The notes below the pieces were generated by a model, which saw nothing but the letters and a program-made list of their open reading frames with translations, was not told the DNA's origin and ran no database searches. From Leptotrichia hofstadii (GTDB lineage Bacteria > Fusobacteriota > Fusobacteriia > Fusobacteriales > Leptotrichiaceae), in the NCBI RefSeq assembly GCF_007990525.1, contig NZ_AP019823.1:1302001-1366000 (forward strand): 64,000 bases of DNA. Reading direction: 5' to 3'. Position numbers and translations under genes: made by a program. Numbering within the stretch: the first letter of the stretch is position 1; the number at the start of each line of letters is the position of its first letter. Positions 27,149 to 35,635 of this stretch are shown in pieces.

Positions 27149-27835
27149 ATGAGAATTTTGATAGTAGAAGACGAGAGAATGATAAATGATATTATAGCTA
27201 GAACGCTAAGAAAAGAGAATTATAGTGTTGATAGCTGTTTTGATGGGCAAGAGGCGTTAGATTATATTTTTTCTGCAGAATATGATGTGCTGATACTGGA
27301 TATAATGCTTCCTAAACTAGATGGGTTTGAAGTGTTGAAGAAAATACGGAATAAGGGAATACAGACTCCTGTATTGTTTCTTACTGCGAGAGAAAGTGTT
27401 CAGGATAGGGTAAAAGGGCTGGATTATGGAGCTGATGATTATTTGGTAAAACCGTTTGATTTTGAAGAACTGCTTGCACGTATCCGTGTAATTCTTAGGA
27501 AAAATAGCATAAAGTCTGATTCAGTAGGAAATATTTTTAAAATAGCTAATCTTACAGTTGATTGCAATGAACATACTGTATTCAGAGATGAGAAGAGAAT
27601 AAAGCTGTCACCAAAAGAATTTTCAATATTAGAATATATGATAAGAAACAAAAAAAGAGTTATCTCAAAAGATAAAATTGAACAGCATATTTACGATTTT
27701 GACTCTGAAATAAACAGTAATGTAATAGAAGTGCATGTAAGACTTTTAAGAAAAAAAATTGATACGGATTTTACGCCTAAATTAATTCATACTATAAGAG
27801 GTGTAGGATATGTCTTGAAGGAAGAAAATGAATAA
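27149..27835 (+). CDS. OmpR-family response regulator
   Basis: 228 residues. Receiver domain (1-120) with acidic pair near residues 7-9 (VEDER), phosphoacceptor D51 (LILDIMLPKLDGF), Thr in LFLTARES and K101 in LVKPFD. The C-terminal winged-helix DNA-binding domain (about 130-225) ends IHTIRGVGYVLKEE. It overlaps the sensor kinase gene by 8 nt, so the two are translationally coupled. A likely DNA site is the direct repeat seen upstream of the genes at 30251 and 31758. Confidence 0.93.
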   Translation: MRILIVEDERMINDIIARTLRKENYSVDSCFDGQEALDYIFSAEYDVLILDIMLPKLDGFEVLKKIRNKGIQTPVLFLTARESVQDRVKGLDYGADDYLVKPFDFEELLARIRVILRKNSIKSDSVGNIFKIANLTVDCNEHTVFRDEKRIKLSPKEFSILEYMIRNKKRVISKDKIEQHIYDFDSEINSNVIEVHVRLLRKKIDTDFTPKLIHTIRGVGYVLKEENE

Positions 27836-29246
27836 TAAAATTAGTTATAATAAAAAAAGAATTTCAATAAAAACCAAAATTACGTTATGGTATACAAGCA
27901 TGATAATTATAATTGTGTTGTGCTTTTTGGGAGCTATGTTCTATATCAGTTCTATTGCTGTGAAAAATTCTGTTTATAAAAGGCTTGAAACAACAGTAGA
28001 GAAAATCAATAAGAGCATTGAACTTGAAAATGGGGAGTTAATAATTGACAATAATCTTAGCGTAATAACCGACGATATTTTTATTTCAATTTATGATAAA
28101 AATCTTAACTTTATATACGGAAATACAGATATTGATTTAGAAGTTTCTCAAAATTCTGATGAAAGCAATAAAGTAAAAATAGTAAAACAGAAAAATTCAA
28201 ATTCAAAATGGTACGTTTATGATATAAGGAAAAATTTTATCGGACACGGAGAAATATTAATTAGAGGAATTACACCTTTTTCCAGCCTTGAAAAAAATAT
28301 AGAACTAATTATTTTAATATTTATTATTATATTTCCATTCTTAATAATTGTTTCTATTTTAAGCGGAAAATTTATAACAAAAAAATCTTTTAGCCCAATT
28401 GAGCAAATAGTTAAAACGGTTAACAAAATTTCGAGAGGGGATGACCTTTCTCAAAGAATTAATTTACAAAGTGGAGAGAGGGAAATCTATGATTTGGCTG
28501 AAACTTTTAATCAGATGTTTAATCGCTTACAGGAGGCATTTGATAGAGAGGCTCAATTTACATCGGATGTGGCTCACGAATTAAGGACTCCGCTTTCAGC
28601 AATTCGTATGCAAAGTGAGTACAGCTTGAAATATTTGAACTTAAATGAAGAATCAGAAGATATATTAAAAAATATTTTGGAAAAATCTAAAAAAATGTCA
28701 AGGTTGATTTCTCAACTGCTTATGCTTGCCAGAATGGATAAAAAGAATCAAAAACTTAATATCGAGAATGAGAATTTGAATGAAATTATTCAGTTAGTTA
28801 TCGAAATTGAAAGTAATTATGCTAAAGAAAAAAATATTAAAATTATTTACGATGAGAAAAATGATATTTTTGCAGATGTTGACAGGGATATGCTTACACG
28901 AGTTTTTATAAACCTTATTTCAAATGCAATTACTTATGGGAATGAAAATGGAACAATAAAAATAACTTTAGATAAAATAGAAAATGAATCTGAAAATACT
29001 GATTTGCAAAATTCAAAAATACAATGTAAAATTATTGATGACGGAATCGGAATTTCAAGTGAACATATTAATAAAATATGGAATCGCTTTTATCAGGTTG
29101 ATTCTTCCCGTTCCAGCGATAATTCAGGACTTGGGCTTTCTATTGTGAAATGGATAATAGAAGAGCATAAGGGGACAATTATGGTAGAAAGTGAATTAGG
29201 GAAAGGGACAATTTTTACTTTTTATTTGCCTGAAAAAATTTTGTAG
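27828..29246 (+). CDS. Membrane sensor histidine kinase
   Basis: 472 residues. A first membrane segment (about 20-42) and a second (about 160-182) flank an extracytoplasmic sensor domain of about 115 residues. A HAMP linker follows (FSPIEQIVKTVNKISRGDDL). The H-box has H250 in SDVAHELRTPLSA. The N-box (INLISNAITYG), G1 (DDGIGIS), F-box and G2 (GLGLSIVKWIIEEHKG) are complete, so kinase activity is expected. The sensor domain is not recognised. Partner of the adjacent OmpR-type regulator; the PepSY gene downstream is a frequent companion of such systems. Confidence 0.93.
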   Translation: MNNKISYNKKRISIKTKITLWYTSMIIIIVLCFLGAMFYISSIAVKNSVYKRLETTVEKINKSIELENGELIIDNNLSVITDDIFISIYDKNLNFIYGNTDIDLEVSQNSDESNKVKIVKQKNSNSKWYVYDIRKNFIGHGEILIRGITPFSSLEKNIELIILIFIIIFPFLIIVSILSGKFITKKSFSPIEQIVKTVNKISRGDDLSQRINLQSGEREIYDLAETFNQMFNRLQEAFDREAQFTSDVAHELRTPLSAIRMQSEYSLKYLNLNEESEDILKNILEKSKKMSRLISQLLMLARMDKKNQKLNIENENLNEIIQLVIEIESNYAKEKNIKIIYDEKNDIFADVDRDMLTRVFINLISNAITYGNENGTIKITLDKIENESENTDLQNSKIQCKIIDDGIGISSEHINKIWNRFYQVDSSRSSDNSGLGLSIVKWIIEEHKGTIMVESELGKGTIFTFYLPEKIL

Positions 29247-29277
29247 CATAAAATTAAAAAAATTATTTTGATTAATA

Positions 29278-29385
29278 TTATAGTAAAACCACTTTAAAAC
29301 CGAACTCAAAAGATGTGACTATTTAGTAAAACCCTTTGTTTATATAGTTTTTAATAGTTTAATTTTAAATGGGTTAGAGTGTAAT
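29278..29385 (+). repeat. Dispersed repeat family 1, copy A (about 108 bp)
   Basis: Starts TTATAGTAAAACCACTTTAA and ends AAATGGGTTAGAGTGTAA. The left end and the inverted right end match at about 17 of 22 positions. The interior contains GAACTCAAAAG, GACTATTTA and TAATAGTTTAATTTTAAA, shared with copies at 31571, 39080 and 44821 (inverted). It lies between the kinase gene and the PepSY gene. No coding potential. Confidence 0.8.
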
Positions 29386-29412
29386 AAAGATTTATTTATA
29401 GAAAGGAAAAAA

Positions 29413-30135
29413 ATGAAAACATTAAAGAAAAAAGTAAAGCCGTTTCTAATTTTAACGATGATTCCTGCTGTATCTGGCATAAATTTATATTCTTCAGAAA
29501 TAACGACTGTAACAATAAGAAACAATAGAGTGAAAATAAATTTGGAAAAAGCCAAAAAAATTGTTTTCGAACATTCTAAAGTGCATTCAAATAATGTAAA
29601 ATTGACAAAGCTTATTTTGGAAAAAGAAAATAAGAAATATATTTATGCAATTGAATTTTATTATAAAAATAAAAGATATAGATATAATGTTGATGCAAAT
29701 ACAGGAAAAGTAATCACATATAGTTCTAGTGAAAGACTTGTATCTGATTCTCGTTGGAACATAGGAAGCGCTATAACATTGCCACCGAAAGAGGCGCCAA
29801 TAGCAGTGCCGCCAGCACCATCACCAATAGAACAAAAGTCTGAGCCTGATGAATATGCCGATATGGAGAACAAGTTGGAATACAGCAAGAGAAGATACAG
29901 TGAGGAAGGTTCTGCTAAGCATGTTGAGAAAGAAAAAAATGTGGAAGAGATGATTTTAGGGAAACTGAAACGAAAAGTTTCTGAAAACCTTGAAAATGCT
30001 TCATTTGAAGAAATTATTCTTGTAGATGTTGAAAAATCAGTTTATAAAGGAATAATAAAAGCAAATTATACAGAATATTACTTTAGAGTTAATTTATCAA
30101 CAGGCGAGGTTTTAAGCTGGAAATTAAAAAAATAA
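29413..30135 (+). CDS. Secreted protein with two PepSY-like domains
   Basis: 240 residues. A signal peptide or anchor (FLILTMIPAVSGINLYSS) is followed by two PepSY-type modules: residues about 45-110 (LEKAKKIVFEHSKV...YRYNVDANTGKVI) and about 180-240 (EIILVDVEKSVYKGIIKANYTEYYFRVNLSTGEVLSW). A proline-rich linker (KEAPIAVPPAPSP) and a charged stretch separate them. PepSY domains often inhibit proteases or report envelope state. Its place right after a two-component system suggests it modulates or is controlled by that system; this is inferred. Confidence 0.82.
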   Translation: MKTLKKKVKPFLILTMIPAVSGINLYSSEITTVTIRNNRVKINLEKAKKIVFEHSKVHSNNVKLTKLILEKENKKYIYAIEFYYKNKRYRYNVDANTGKVITYSSSERLVSDSRWNIGSAITLPPKEAPIAVPPAPSPIEQKSEPDEYADMENKLEYSKRRYSEEGSAKHVEKEKNVEEMILGKLKRKVSENLENASFEEIILVDVEKSVYKGIIKANYTEYYFRVNLSTGEVLSWKLKK

Positions 30136-30165
30136 AATCAAAAAAAGTTTATTTCTTCTAAAAAC

Positions 30166-30199
30166 TTTCAGTTAAATTTAAGGTTAATTTGCTAATATA
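30166..30199 (+). promoter_or_regulatory. Putative response-regulator site, copy 1
   Basis: AGTTAAATTTA followed immediately by AGGTTAATTTG: an 11-nt direct repeat as bound by OmpR/PhoB-type dimers. A -10-like TAATAT follows (30193-30198) with no consensus -35, as expected for an activated promoter. Nearly the same block is at 31697. Binding by the regulator at 27149 is inferred. Confidence 0.5.
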
Positions 30200-30250
30200 T
30201 ACTTGAATCTTTTTAAATTTAAACATATCATAATATTTAAGGAAGATTTT

Positions 30251-31471
30251 ATGATAAGAAAGTGGGTAATTATTATGGAAAAGAAATCAAGAAAATTATC
30301 AGCAATGGTTGTGGCAGGATTAATGCTCTGTGTTACAAATGTATTTTCTGTACCAGCAATAGAAATGGATTATACTTGTCCAATAGGAAAGGAGAAGTTT
30401 AGAAGCATTGATTATTCACCACAATGCCCAACTAATAAATTTGTAATGTTTAAGAATGAATTTACAAAAGAAGAGTTGAAAAAATATGAAAAAATAATAA
30501 ACTCAAAAGAATACAAGGCTGTTCCCAAAACTTCGCCTAAAGAATATTATTTAGGAAGATTTTACGAAATGGCAGGAGGATTTTCAGATAAGGAAATAGG
30601 CGAAACATATTACAAAGCGTATAGAGCGCAAATTAATTGGAATTCTGAAAATATTGATATTTTAAAGGAAAGTTTGACAAAAGGTATAAGTTATCTTGAA
30701 AAATCTTTGCCTATGGAAAATAAAAGCGAATTTCCTTGGAAGCTAGCTTATTTATATATTAGTAACAAAGAATTTGATAAAGCAAATGCCTTAGTGGAAA
30801 AACAGGATAAGAACGTTCATTTGGAAAGAATAGCAAATTTTTACTACACTCTCTCTGATATAGAAAAATCTCAAATAAACTATTATGGTTATGACTATAT
30901 GGATTTTAATAAGGAAAGTATTGATAAAAAAACAGAAAAAGAATTTAGAGAAAAAGCGTTGTATTATTTACAGGCAGTAATTAAGAAAAATAAAGGACAT
31001 TATTCAGAGAAAGAACTTTTCAGACTGGTAGATTTATACAAATCTTTAGGAAATGAAAAGGCAATTGACGAAGTATTTTCTAAAGCGCCATCAGAATACT
31101 GGAGTTTGATTGTGTCATATTATTTAGACGAGCCTATAGGAAGTATTGGTGATGTCTATGATGAAAAAAAATTAGCGACGGAAGATAATTTGAAAAAAGC
31201 ACTAAGCTATGCTGACAAATTAGTAAAAATGATTTCTAAAAATTCTAAGGATAGTATTGAAAAAAATCAATATAATCTATCTATAATTTTAAAAGCTGAA
31301 GCTGAGCGTCGTTTAGGAAAATTTGAAGAAGCGTCAAAAACTTTAAGTAAAATAAATATAACGGATATAAAAGATACTATTTACAGATATGATTTTGAAA
31401 GACTTAAGGAACTGACAGAGAAAAAAGATAGTAGTGTAAGAGAATACACTCCGTTACCAATTATGTATTAG
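30251..31471 (+). CDS. Secreted helical-repeat protein with N-terminal CP-x4-K / CPT motifs
   Basis: 406 residues from the ATG at 30251 (AAGGAAG upstream); another ATG at 30275 is possible. Signal peptide (LSAMVVAGLMLCVTNVFS), then a four-residue-spaced Cys-Pro pair (DYTCPIGKEKF and PQCPTNKFVMF). This resembles a family in which the cysteines may bind zinc at the head of a TPR-like solenoid; it recalls DUF2225, a weak guess. The rest consists of helical repeats (EYYLGRFYEMAGG, WKLAYLYISNKEFDKANAL, KAEAERRLGKFEEASKTL). The putative regulator site directly upstream suggests control by the nearby two-component system. Confidence 0.72.
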   Translation: MIRKWVIIMEKKSRKLSAMVVAGLMLCVTNVFSVPAIEMDYTCPIGKEKFRSIDYSPQCPTNKFVMFKNEFTKEELKKYEKIINSKEYKAVPKTSPKEYYLGRFYEMAGGFSDKEIGETYYKAYRAQINWNSENIDILKESLTKGISYLEKSLPMENKSEFPWKLAYLYISNKEFDKANALVEKQDKNVHLERIANFYYTLSDIEKSQINYYGYDYMDFNKESIDKKTEKEFREKALYYLQAVIKKNKGHYSEKELFRLVDLYKSLGNEKAIDEVFSKAPSEYWSLIVSYYLDEPIGSIGDVYDEKKLATEDNLKKALSYADKLVKMISKNSKDSIEKNQYNLSIILKAEAERRLGKFEEASKTLSKINITDIKDTIYRYDFERLKELTEKKDSSVREYTPLPIMY

Positions 31472-31570
31472 TGCTATAAATCATAATAAAAACACTAAAT
31501 TATCATAAACAAACTTAGGAGTAATAAAAAAACTGTATTTGAAATTTTCTTCATTTACAATTTTTTTATT

Positions 31571-31679
31571 GTATAGTAAAACTTCTTTAAAACAGAACTC
31601 AAAAACTGTGGCTATTTTACTTAAATCCTAAATTTATATAATTTTTAGTAGTTCAATTTTAAATGGGTTTGAGTGTAAT
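31571..31679 (+). repeat. Dispersed repeat family 1, copy B (about 109 bp)
   Basis: Same order of blocks as copy A: TATAGTAAAAC, then TTTAAAACAGAACTCAAAA, then GGCTATTTTAC, and the end AATTTTAAATGGGTTTGAG. It is about 80 percent identical to copy A by eye. It lies 18 nt upstream of the second putative regulator site. Confidence 0.78.
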
Positions 31680-31696
31680 TTCATTTTTTTAAAAAT

Positions 31697-31730
31697 TTTC
31701 AGTTAATTTTAAGGTTCATTTGTTAAAATA
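31697..31730 (+). promoter_or_regulatory. Putative response-regulator site, copy 2
   Basis: TTTCAGTTAATTTTAAGGTT then CATTTGTTAAAATA matches the block at 30166 at most positions, including the 11-nt direct repeat and a -10-like TAAAAT. It stands 28 nt before the ATG of the secreted protein at 31758. Confidence 0.5.
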
Positions 31731-31757
31731 GATTTATCAAAGGAAAAGGAGAAAAAC

Positions 31758-32303
31758 ATGAAAAAATTAGTTTTAACAGGATTGCTTGTATTAAGTATAA
31801 TGGCATTTGCAGCAAAAATTACTACAACGGGAAAAAGCTGGGAGAAAATTGAAAAAGAAAATAAAGTTCCCGGACAGGAAAGCAGCATAATGAATTTTAG
31901 CTGGTTGGATAAAAAAGATGATGTAGAGGGTGTATATAACACATATAGCTTTAAAATAGGAAAATTAGAATCTGCTAAAAATAATGACTTTTATCTATCA
32001 TCATATTATGATGAAAAACCTGAAAATGGTCTTCCGTTAGTATCAGATTTTAATAATATCAAAAATTTAAATGGTTTTACCATTAAAGAAAGTCTTGATG
32101 AAAATTCTGAAGCTTATGTTTCATATTATAAAATAAGAAAAACAGCTGTAAAAGGAATTTATTATATAGACAACTATATTGGTCAAAATGGGAAAAAACA
32201 TTCTAAATTGTACTTTGGGTTTGATGAAAAAACTAAAAAGGTTGTAATTACTGATAAAAATGGTAATATAAAGAATGTATTGGAATATTATCCAGCGGGT
32301 TAA
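31758..32303 (+). CDS. Small secreted protein, unknown function
   Basis: 181 residues with a clear signal peptide (MKKLVLTGLLVLSIMAFAA). The mature part is hydrophilic and probably beta-rich, with a repeated Y-x-(S/I)-x-K-I pattern (YNTYSFKIGK, YVSYYKIRK). It ends GNIKNVLEYYPAG. No family recognised. It has AAAGGAG upstream and begins a run of four small exported proteins. Confidence 0.75.
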   Translation: MKKLVLTGLLVLSIMAFAAKITTTGKSWEKIEKENKVPGQESSIMNFSWLDKKDDVEGVYNTYSFKIGKLESAKNNDFYLSSYYDEKPENGLPLVSDFNNIKNLNGFTIKESLDENSEAYVSYYKIRKTAVKGIYYIDNYIGQNGKKHSKLYFGFDEKTKKVVITDKNGNIKNVLEYYPAG

Positions 32304-32352
32304 TTATAAAATTAATATTTAAAAAAATATAAATGAAAGCAAGGGATAAAAA

Positions 32353-32970
32353 ATGCTAAAAAAAATAGGAATAGCAATGTTAATTATAGCAAGTTTAGGA
32401 ATTGCAGCTGCAACAAATGAATCAAAACAAATTAAATTCCATAAGACATTTAAAGAAAGTAATCAGGTAAATAAAAATTTAAGCAATGAAGATAAGGAAA
32501 TAATAAATATAGCAATAAACTTTGCAAATGAATATATACAATTAAAAAACCCTGATGAGTTCGATAAATGGTTTGCAAAAGCTCCAATTACAGAAAAATT
32601 TAGAAAGGAATATTTTAGAAAAGAAAAATATATAGATTTAAAGGAAAAAGAATTGTATGCAGTAACAAGTGAATCACCTAAAGAAAAATTAACTCCTGCT
32701 GAAAAGAAATTTTTAAAAGAAAACAATGATATATATTCCTATTATCAATACGATCCTTTATTGGGATTAGGAATAGGAGATTTAGTACAGGAAAGTGAAT
32801 TTTTACTGAAAGAATATAATTCTAAATTTAAAATAGTTCATTTAAAAGATAAGTATGAGGAAGAATTTGTTATTGATGGTAGAAAAGGTTATTTAGGTGG
32901 AACAGAAATAGTATTAAAACTTGTAAAACAAAATGGAAAATGGTTGATTGATGAATCAAAAATAAAATAA
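32353..32970 (+). CDS. Exported protein, paralog 1 of the KAPITEKF pair
   Basis: 205 residues. Short signal peptide (KKIGIAMLIIASLGIAAA). The body contains a block with DKWFAKAPITEKFRKEY and ends in LVKQNGKWLIDESK, a pattern seen in DUF3828-like and NTF2-like exported proteins. It is paralogous to the gene at 33515, with about 60 percent identity by eye. A different small exported gene lies between them. Confidence 0.75.
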   Translation: MLKKIGIAMLIIASLGIAAATNESKQIKFHKTFKESNQVNKNLSNEDKEIINIAINFANEYIQLKNPDEFDKWFAKAPITEKFRKEYFRKEKYIDLKEKELYAVTSESPKEKLTPAEKKFLKENNDIYSYYQYDPLLGLGIGDLVQESEFLLKEYNSKFKIVHLKDKYEEEFVIDGRKGYLGGTEIVLKLVKQNGKWLIDESKIK

Positions 32971-32996
32971 TTTAAGAAAAATAAAGGAGACTAACT

Positions 32997-33479
32997 ATGA
33001 AAAAAATGTTATTATTTATGATGTTATTATTATCAGCAACAGTATTTGGAGAAAGAGTTACGAATAAAATTAATTTTGAAATTTCTCCAAAAGAATTGAG
33101 AAATATTGTGAAAAGTGAACCGTTATCAAATTCACACGATAATGGTAGTTATGCTGTTTATTATTATGCAAATGTAGAGGATCCGTTAGGTGTAAAAAGA
33201 CAATTTAATAGCTTTGCTTTTTCTGAAAATAAGCTGTATTCGACAATCTTTGATTCAGCAACAACAGATGAGGAACATGCAAAAATAATTGAAGCTTATA
33301 AAAAAAATATAAGTAAGATTTCTAAAGAAAAAATGAATATAAAAGAGCGTAAAGGAGCTTTATTATTATATAATTCGAAAAAAATAATTGAAATATATAG
33401 AGTAGTAGACCATACATTTATAAATGTTGCTCTTTATAGTGCCGGAAAATTAAACAATAGTTTGAAAAATTATGAATAA
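32997..33479 (+). CDS. Small secreted protein, unknown function
   Basis: 160 residues with a signal peptide (MLLFMMLLLSATVFG). The rest is mixed alpha/beta without a recognised motif. It is sandwiched between the two paralogs at 32353 and 33515 with short spacers, so the group may be a duplicated two-gene unit that lost one member. Confidence 0.7.
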   Translation: MKKMLLFMMLLLSATVFGERVTNKINFEISPKELRNIVKSEPLSNSHDNGSYAVYYYANVEDPLGVKRQFNSFAFSENKLYSTIFDSATTDEEHAKIIEAYKKNISKISKEKMNIKERKGALLLYNSKKIIEIYRVVDHTFINVALYSAGKLNNSLKNYE

Positions 33480-33514
33480 ATATAAAAAATAAAAAATGAA
33501 AGCGAGTGATAAAA

Positions 33515-34096
33515 ATGTTAAAAAAAGTAGGAATAGCTATGTTAATCGTAGCAAGTTTAGGAATGTCAGTTACAAGAAATAAATCAAAAGTAGGTAAAGT
33601 TCAAAAAACAGTTAAAGAAAGTAATCAGGCAAACACAAAATTAAGTAGTGAGGATAAAGAAGCGATAAATACAGCAATAAACTTTATGAATGAATATATA
33701 CAAATTAGAGATCCTGATGAGCTCGATAAATGGCTTGCAAAAGCTCCAATTACAGAAAAATTCAGAAAAGAATACCGAAGAAGAGAAAAATATATAGAAT
33801 TAAGTCAAAAATCACTTGAAGGAAAATTATCTCCTGCTGATGAGAAATTTTTAAAAGAAAATGACGATATTAATTATGACTATGATGCCTTATTAGGAGC
33901 AGGAATAATAGATATAAGAGAAGAAAGTGGATTTCAATTGAAAAAATATGATTCTAAGTCTAAAACAGTTTATTTAAAAGATAAATACGAAGAAGATTTT
34001 GTTGTTGATGGTAGAAAAGGTCATCAAGGTGGAACAGAGATAACATTAAAACTTGTAAAACAAAATGGAAAATGGTTAATTGATGACTCAAAATAA
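33515..34096 (+). CDS. Exported protein, paralog 2 of the KAPITEKF pair
   Basis: 193 residues. Near-identical signal peptide to paralog 1 (KKVGIAMLIVASLGMS). Shared blocks: NTAINFMNEYIQIRDPDELD, AKAPITEKFRKEYRRREKY, and GGTEITLKLVKQNGKWLID. The middle is shorter by about 12 residues. The ATG at 33515 aligns with paralog 1; a GTG three codons earlier is ignored. Followed by a strong terminator. Confidence 0.75.
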   Translation: MLKKVGIAMLIVASLGMSVTRNKSKVGKVQKTVKESNQANTKLSSEDKEAINTAINFMNEYIQIRDPDELDKWLAKAPITEKFRKEYRRREKYIELSQKSLEGKLSPADEKFLKENDDINYDYDALLGAGIIDIREESGFQLKKYDSKSKTVYLKDKYEEDFVVDGRKGHQGGTEITLKLVKQNGKWLIDDSK

Positions 34097-34147
34097 ATTG
34101 GACAAAGAAACAAATGATATAGTGAAATAACAATTCATTGAAATAAA

Positions 34148-34190
34148 AATAGGGATTACTGTAATTTAAGGAAATCCCTATTATTTTTTG
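34148..34190 (+). terminator. Rho-independent terminator of the secreted-protein run
   Basis: AATAGGGATT (34148-34157) pairs perfectly with AATCCCTATT (34173-34182), then TTTTTT. It lies about 50 nt past the stop at 34096. Confidence 0.9.
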
Positions 34191-34452
34191 TTTAATAACG
34201 ATTTTTACTACTTTTATTATATTTCTCTTTATTTTTGCGGGATTGCTCATTACCGAAAATCCTTATCTTGCTGTAAAGGTTTATCCTGATAATTTCACTT
34301 TTCAAAGCAAAAAAATTATATTTAATTGTTTTGAAATACTGGATTTTTATTTTTTGTTGGGAAAAACTGCTATATAAAATACAGTTTTTGCTTTTAAATG
34401 GAGTTTAGTAGAAAAAATTTTTAAAACTTACTAAAAATAACAGTTGAGAAAT
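34191..34452. repeat. Intergenic region with a degenerate repeat-family-2 end
   Basis: No gene. CTTTTAAATGGAGTTTAGTA at about 34391-34410 is the right end of repeat family 2. A possible left end ATACTGGATTTTTAT is at 34336. Between them AAAAACTG and CAGTTTTT can pair (34362-34389). The copy is degenerate and about 75 bp long. Confidence 0.45.
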
Positions 34453-34489
34453 AAAAAAACGGAAGTAAATCTAATATGAATAACTTCCG
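34453..34489 (-). terminator. Rho-independent terminator of mscL
   Basis: CGGAAGT (34460-34466) pairs with ACTTCCG (34483-34489); on the minus strand a run of seven U follows (A-run 34453-34459). It lies just past the mscL stop. Confidence 0.88.
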
Positions 34490-34501
34490 ATTATAATTTT
34501 G

Positions 34502-34903
34502 TTACTTATTTTTTAAAATATCTCTAATTTCAGATAATAATATTTCTTCTTTTGTTGGAACAGCTTCAGCAACTTCTTCTGTAGTTTCAGCATCAGTTTT
34601 TCTTAGTTTATTGATAAATTTTACCATTAAGAAAATAACAAATGCCATGATTAAAAAATTAACTATATTTTGAATAAATAATCCATATTTTACTGCGGCT
34701 TCTGGAGTAGTTGCAGTAGCAGGCGTAATAACAAATTTTAAGTTTGAAAAATCGATTTTTCCTAAAATAATTCCAATAATAGGCATAATTATATCGTCAA
34801 CCAATGAAGTTACTATTTTCCCAAAAGCGGCACCAATGATAACTCCAACTGCTAAATCCATTACATTCCCTTTTGAGATAAATTCTTTGAATTCTTTAAA
34901 CAT
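34502..34903 (-). CDS. mscL: Large-conductance mechanosensitive channel MscL
   Basis: 133 residues. It opens under membrane tension and releases solutes on osmotic downshift. The N-terminal helix ([31 protein letters not shown]) is the family signature, including the pore-lining first transmembrane segment. The second segment ([18 protein letters not shown]) and a charged C-terminal helix ([15 protein letters not shown]) follow. The ATG at 34903 has AAAGGAGA upstream; the frame upstream of it is not conserved sequence. Single-gene unit with its own promoter and terminator. Confidence 0.95.
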   Translation of the reverse strand: MFKEFKEFISKGNVMDLAVGVIIGAAFGKIVTSLVDDIIMPIIGIILGKIDFSNLKFVITPATATTPEAAVKYGLFIQNIVNFLIMAFVIFLMVKFINKLRKTDAETTEEVAEAVPTKEEILLSEIRDILKNK

Positions 34904-34939
34904 TAAAATAATTCTCCTTTCAAAATTTTTATACCGTTT

Positions 34940-34968
34940 ATTATAATGTATTTTTTTTAAAATTGCAA
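34940..34968 (-). promoter_or_regulatory. mscL promoter
   Basis: On the minus strand TTGCAA (34963-34968), 17-bp spacer, TATAAT (34940-34945), about 36 nt before the ATG. Confidence 0.78.
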
Positions 34969-35091
34969 CTTTTTTATTTAGAAAATAGCACAAAATTTTG
35001 AAAATTTTATTCGTCAAACAGTCGTAGGCAAAGAAATAGAAGTTTCATCGGCTTATTAAAATTAATTTTCGTTTTTAAACAGGAAATAGTG

Positions 35092-35448
35092 TTAAGCTTC
35101 TTTTATACTTAATTTTTCCTGTTTTCTCTTTCTTCTTATATCTAAAGCATGAAAAAATACTTTATTAAGAGAAATTAGAAGTTTTTTTCTATCTTCATCG
35201 CTGATAATACCATTATTGGTATACACAAAACTGTCAGAAATTAGACATTTGATATATTGAAAAGTTTCTGACTTATTTAGTAAAGCTACTCGTTTATCAT
35301 TAGACAGGTTATATTTTTGGGCTTCTTTACTTAATTTATCAATGCTATATTTTTTTATTTCTTTAAGGTATTCTAATTTATCCTTTTTAAAATCAAAATT
35401 GCCGTTTTCATCTATAACTGCAGAAATAGGGCCTTTAACTAATGTCAT
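35092..35448 (-). CDS. Small hypothetical protein in the repressor operon
   Basis: 118 residues, soluble, rich in Lys. N-terminus TLVKGPISAVIDENGNFDF and C-terminus KVFFHALDIRRKRKQEKLS. No family recognised. Its start overlaps the 59-residue gene upstream by 14 nt, so translation is coupled. Third gene of the unit led by the S24-type repressor. Confidence 0.68.
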   Translation of the reverse strand: MTLVKGPISAVIDENGNFDFKKDKLEYLKEIKKYSIDKLSKEAQKYNLSNDKRVALLNKSETFQYIKCLISDSFVYTNNGIISDEDRKKLLISLNKVFFHALDIRRKRKQEKLSIKEA

Positions 35449-35614
35449 TTTTCTTATCCTCCTTTATTTTATTGTTTAAATTTTCAAGATATTCTTCCGC
35501 TCCATCAACAAATGAAACTGTTTCAGTCTCAGAATCTAGAATAGATAAAATAGGAATTTTAACTCCATTTATCTCAATATACTCAAATTTTTCTTCTTTG
35601 TTTTTATTAGACAT
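35435..35614 (-). CDS. 59-residue protein in the repressor operon
   Basis: A short gene with ATG at 35614 and a good GGAGGT ribosome site 7 nt upstream. It encodes an acidic protein with KFEYIEINGVKIPILSILD and VSFVDGAEEYLENLN. The end overlaps the next gene by 14 nt. Position, ribosome site and coupling support it as real. No family recognised. A pairing of a small acidic protein with a basic 118-residue protein could be a toxin-antitoxin-like couple, but this is only a guess. Confidence 0.62.
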   Translation of the reverse strand: MSNKNKEEKFEYIEINGVKIPILSILDSETETVSFVDGAEEYLENLNNKIKEDKKNDIS

Positions 35615-35635
35615 ATTTATACCTCCATTTCATTT

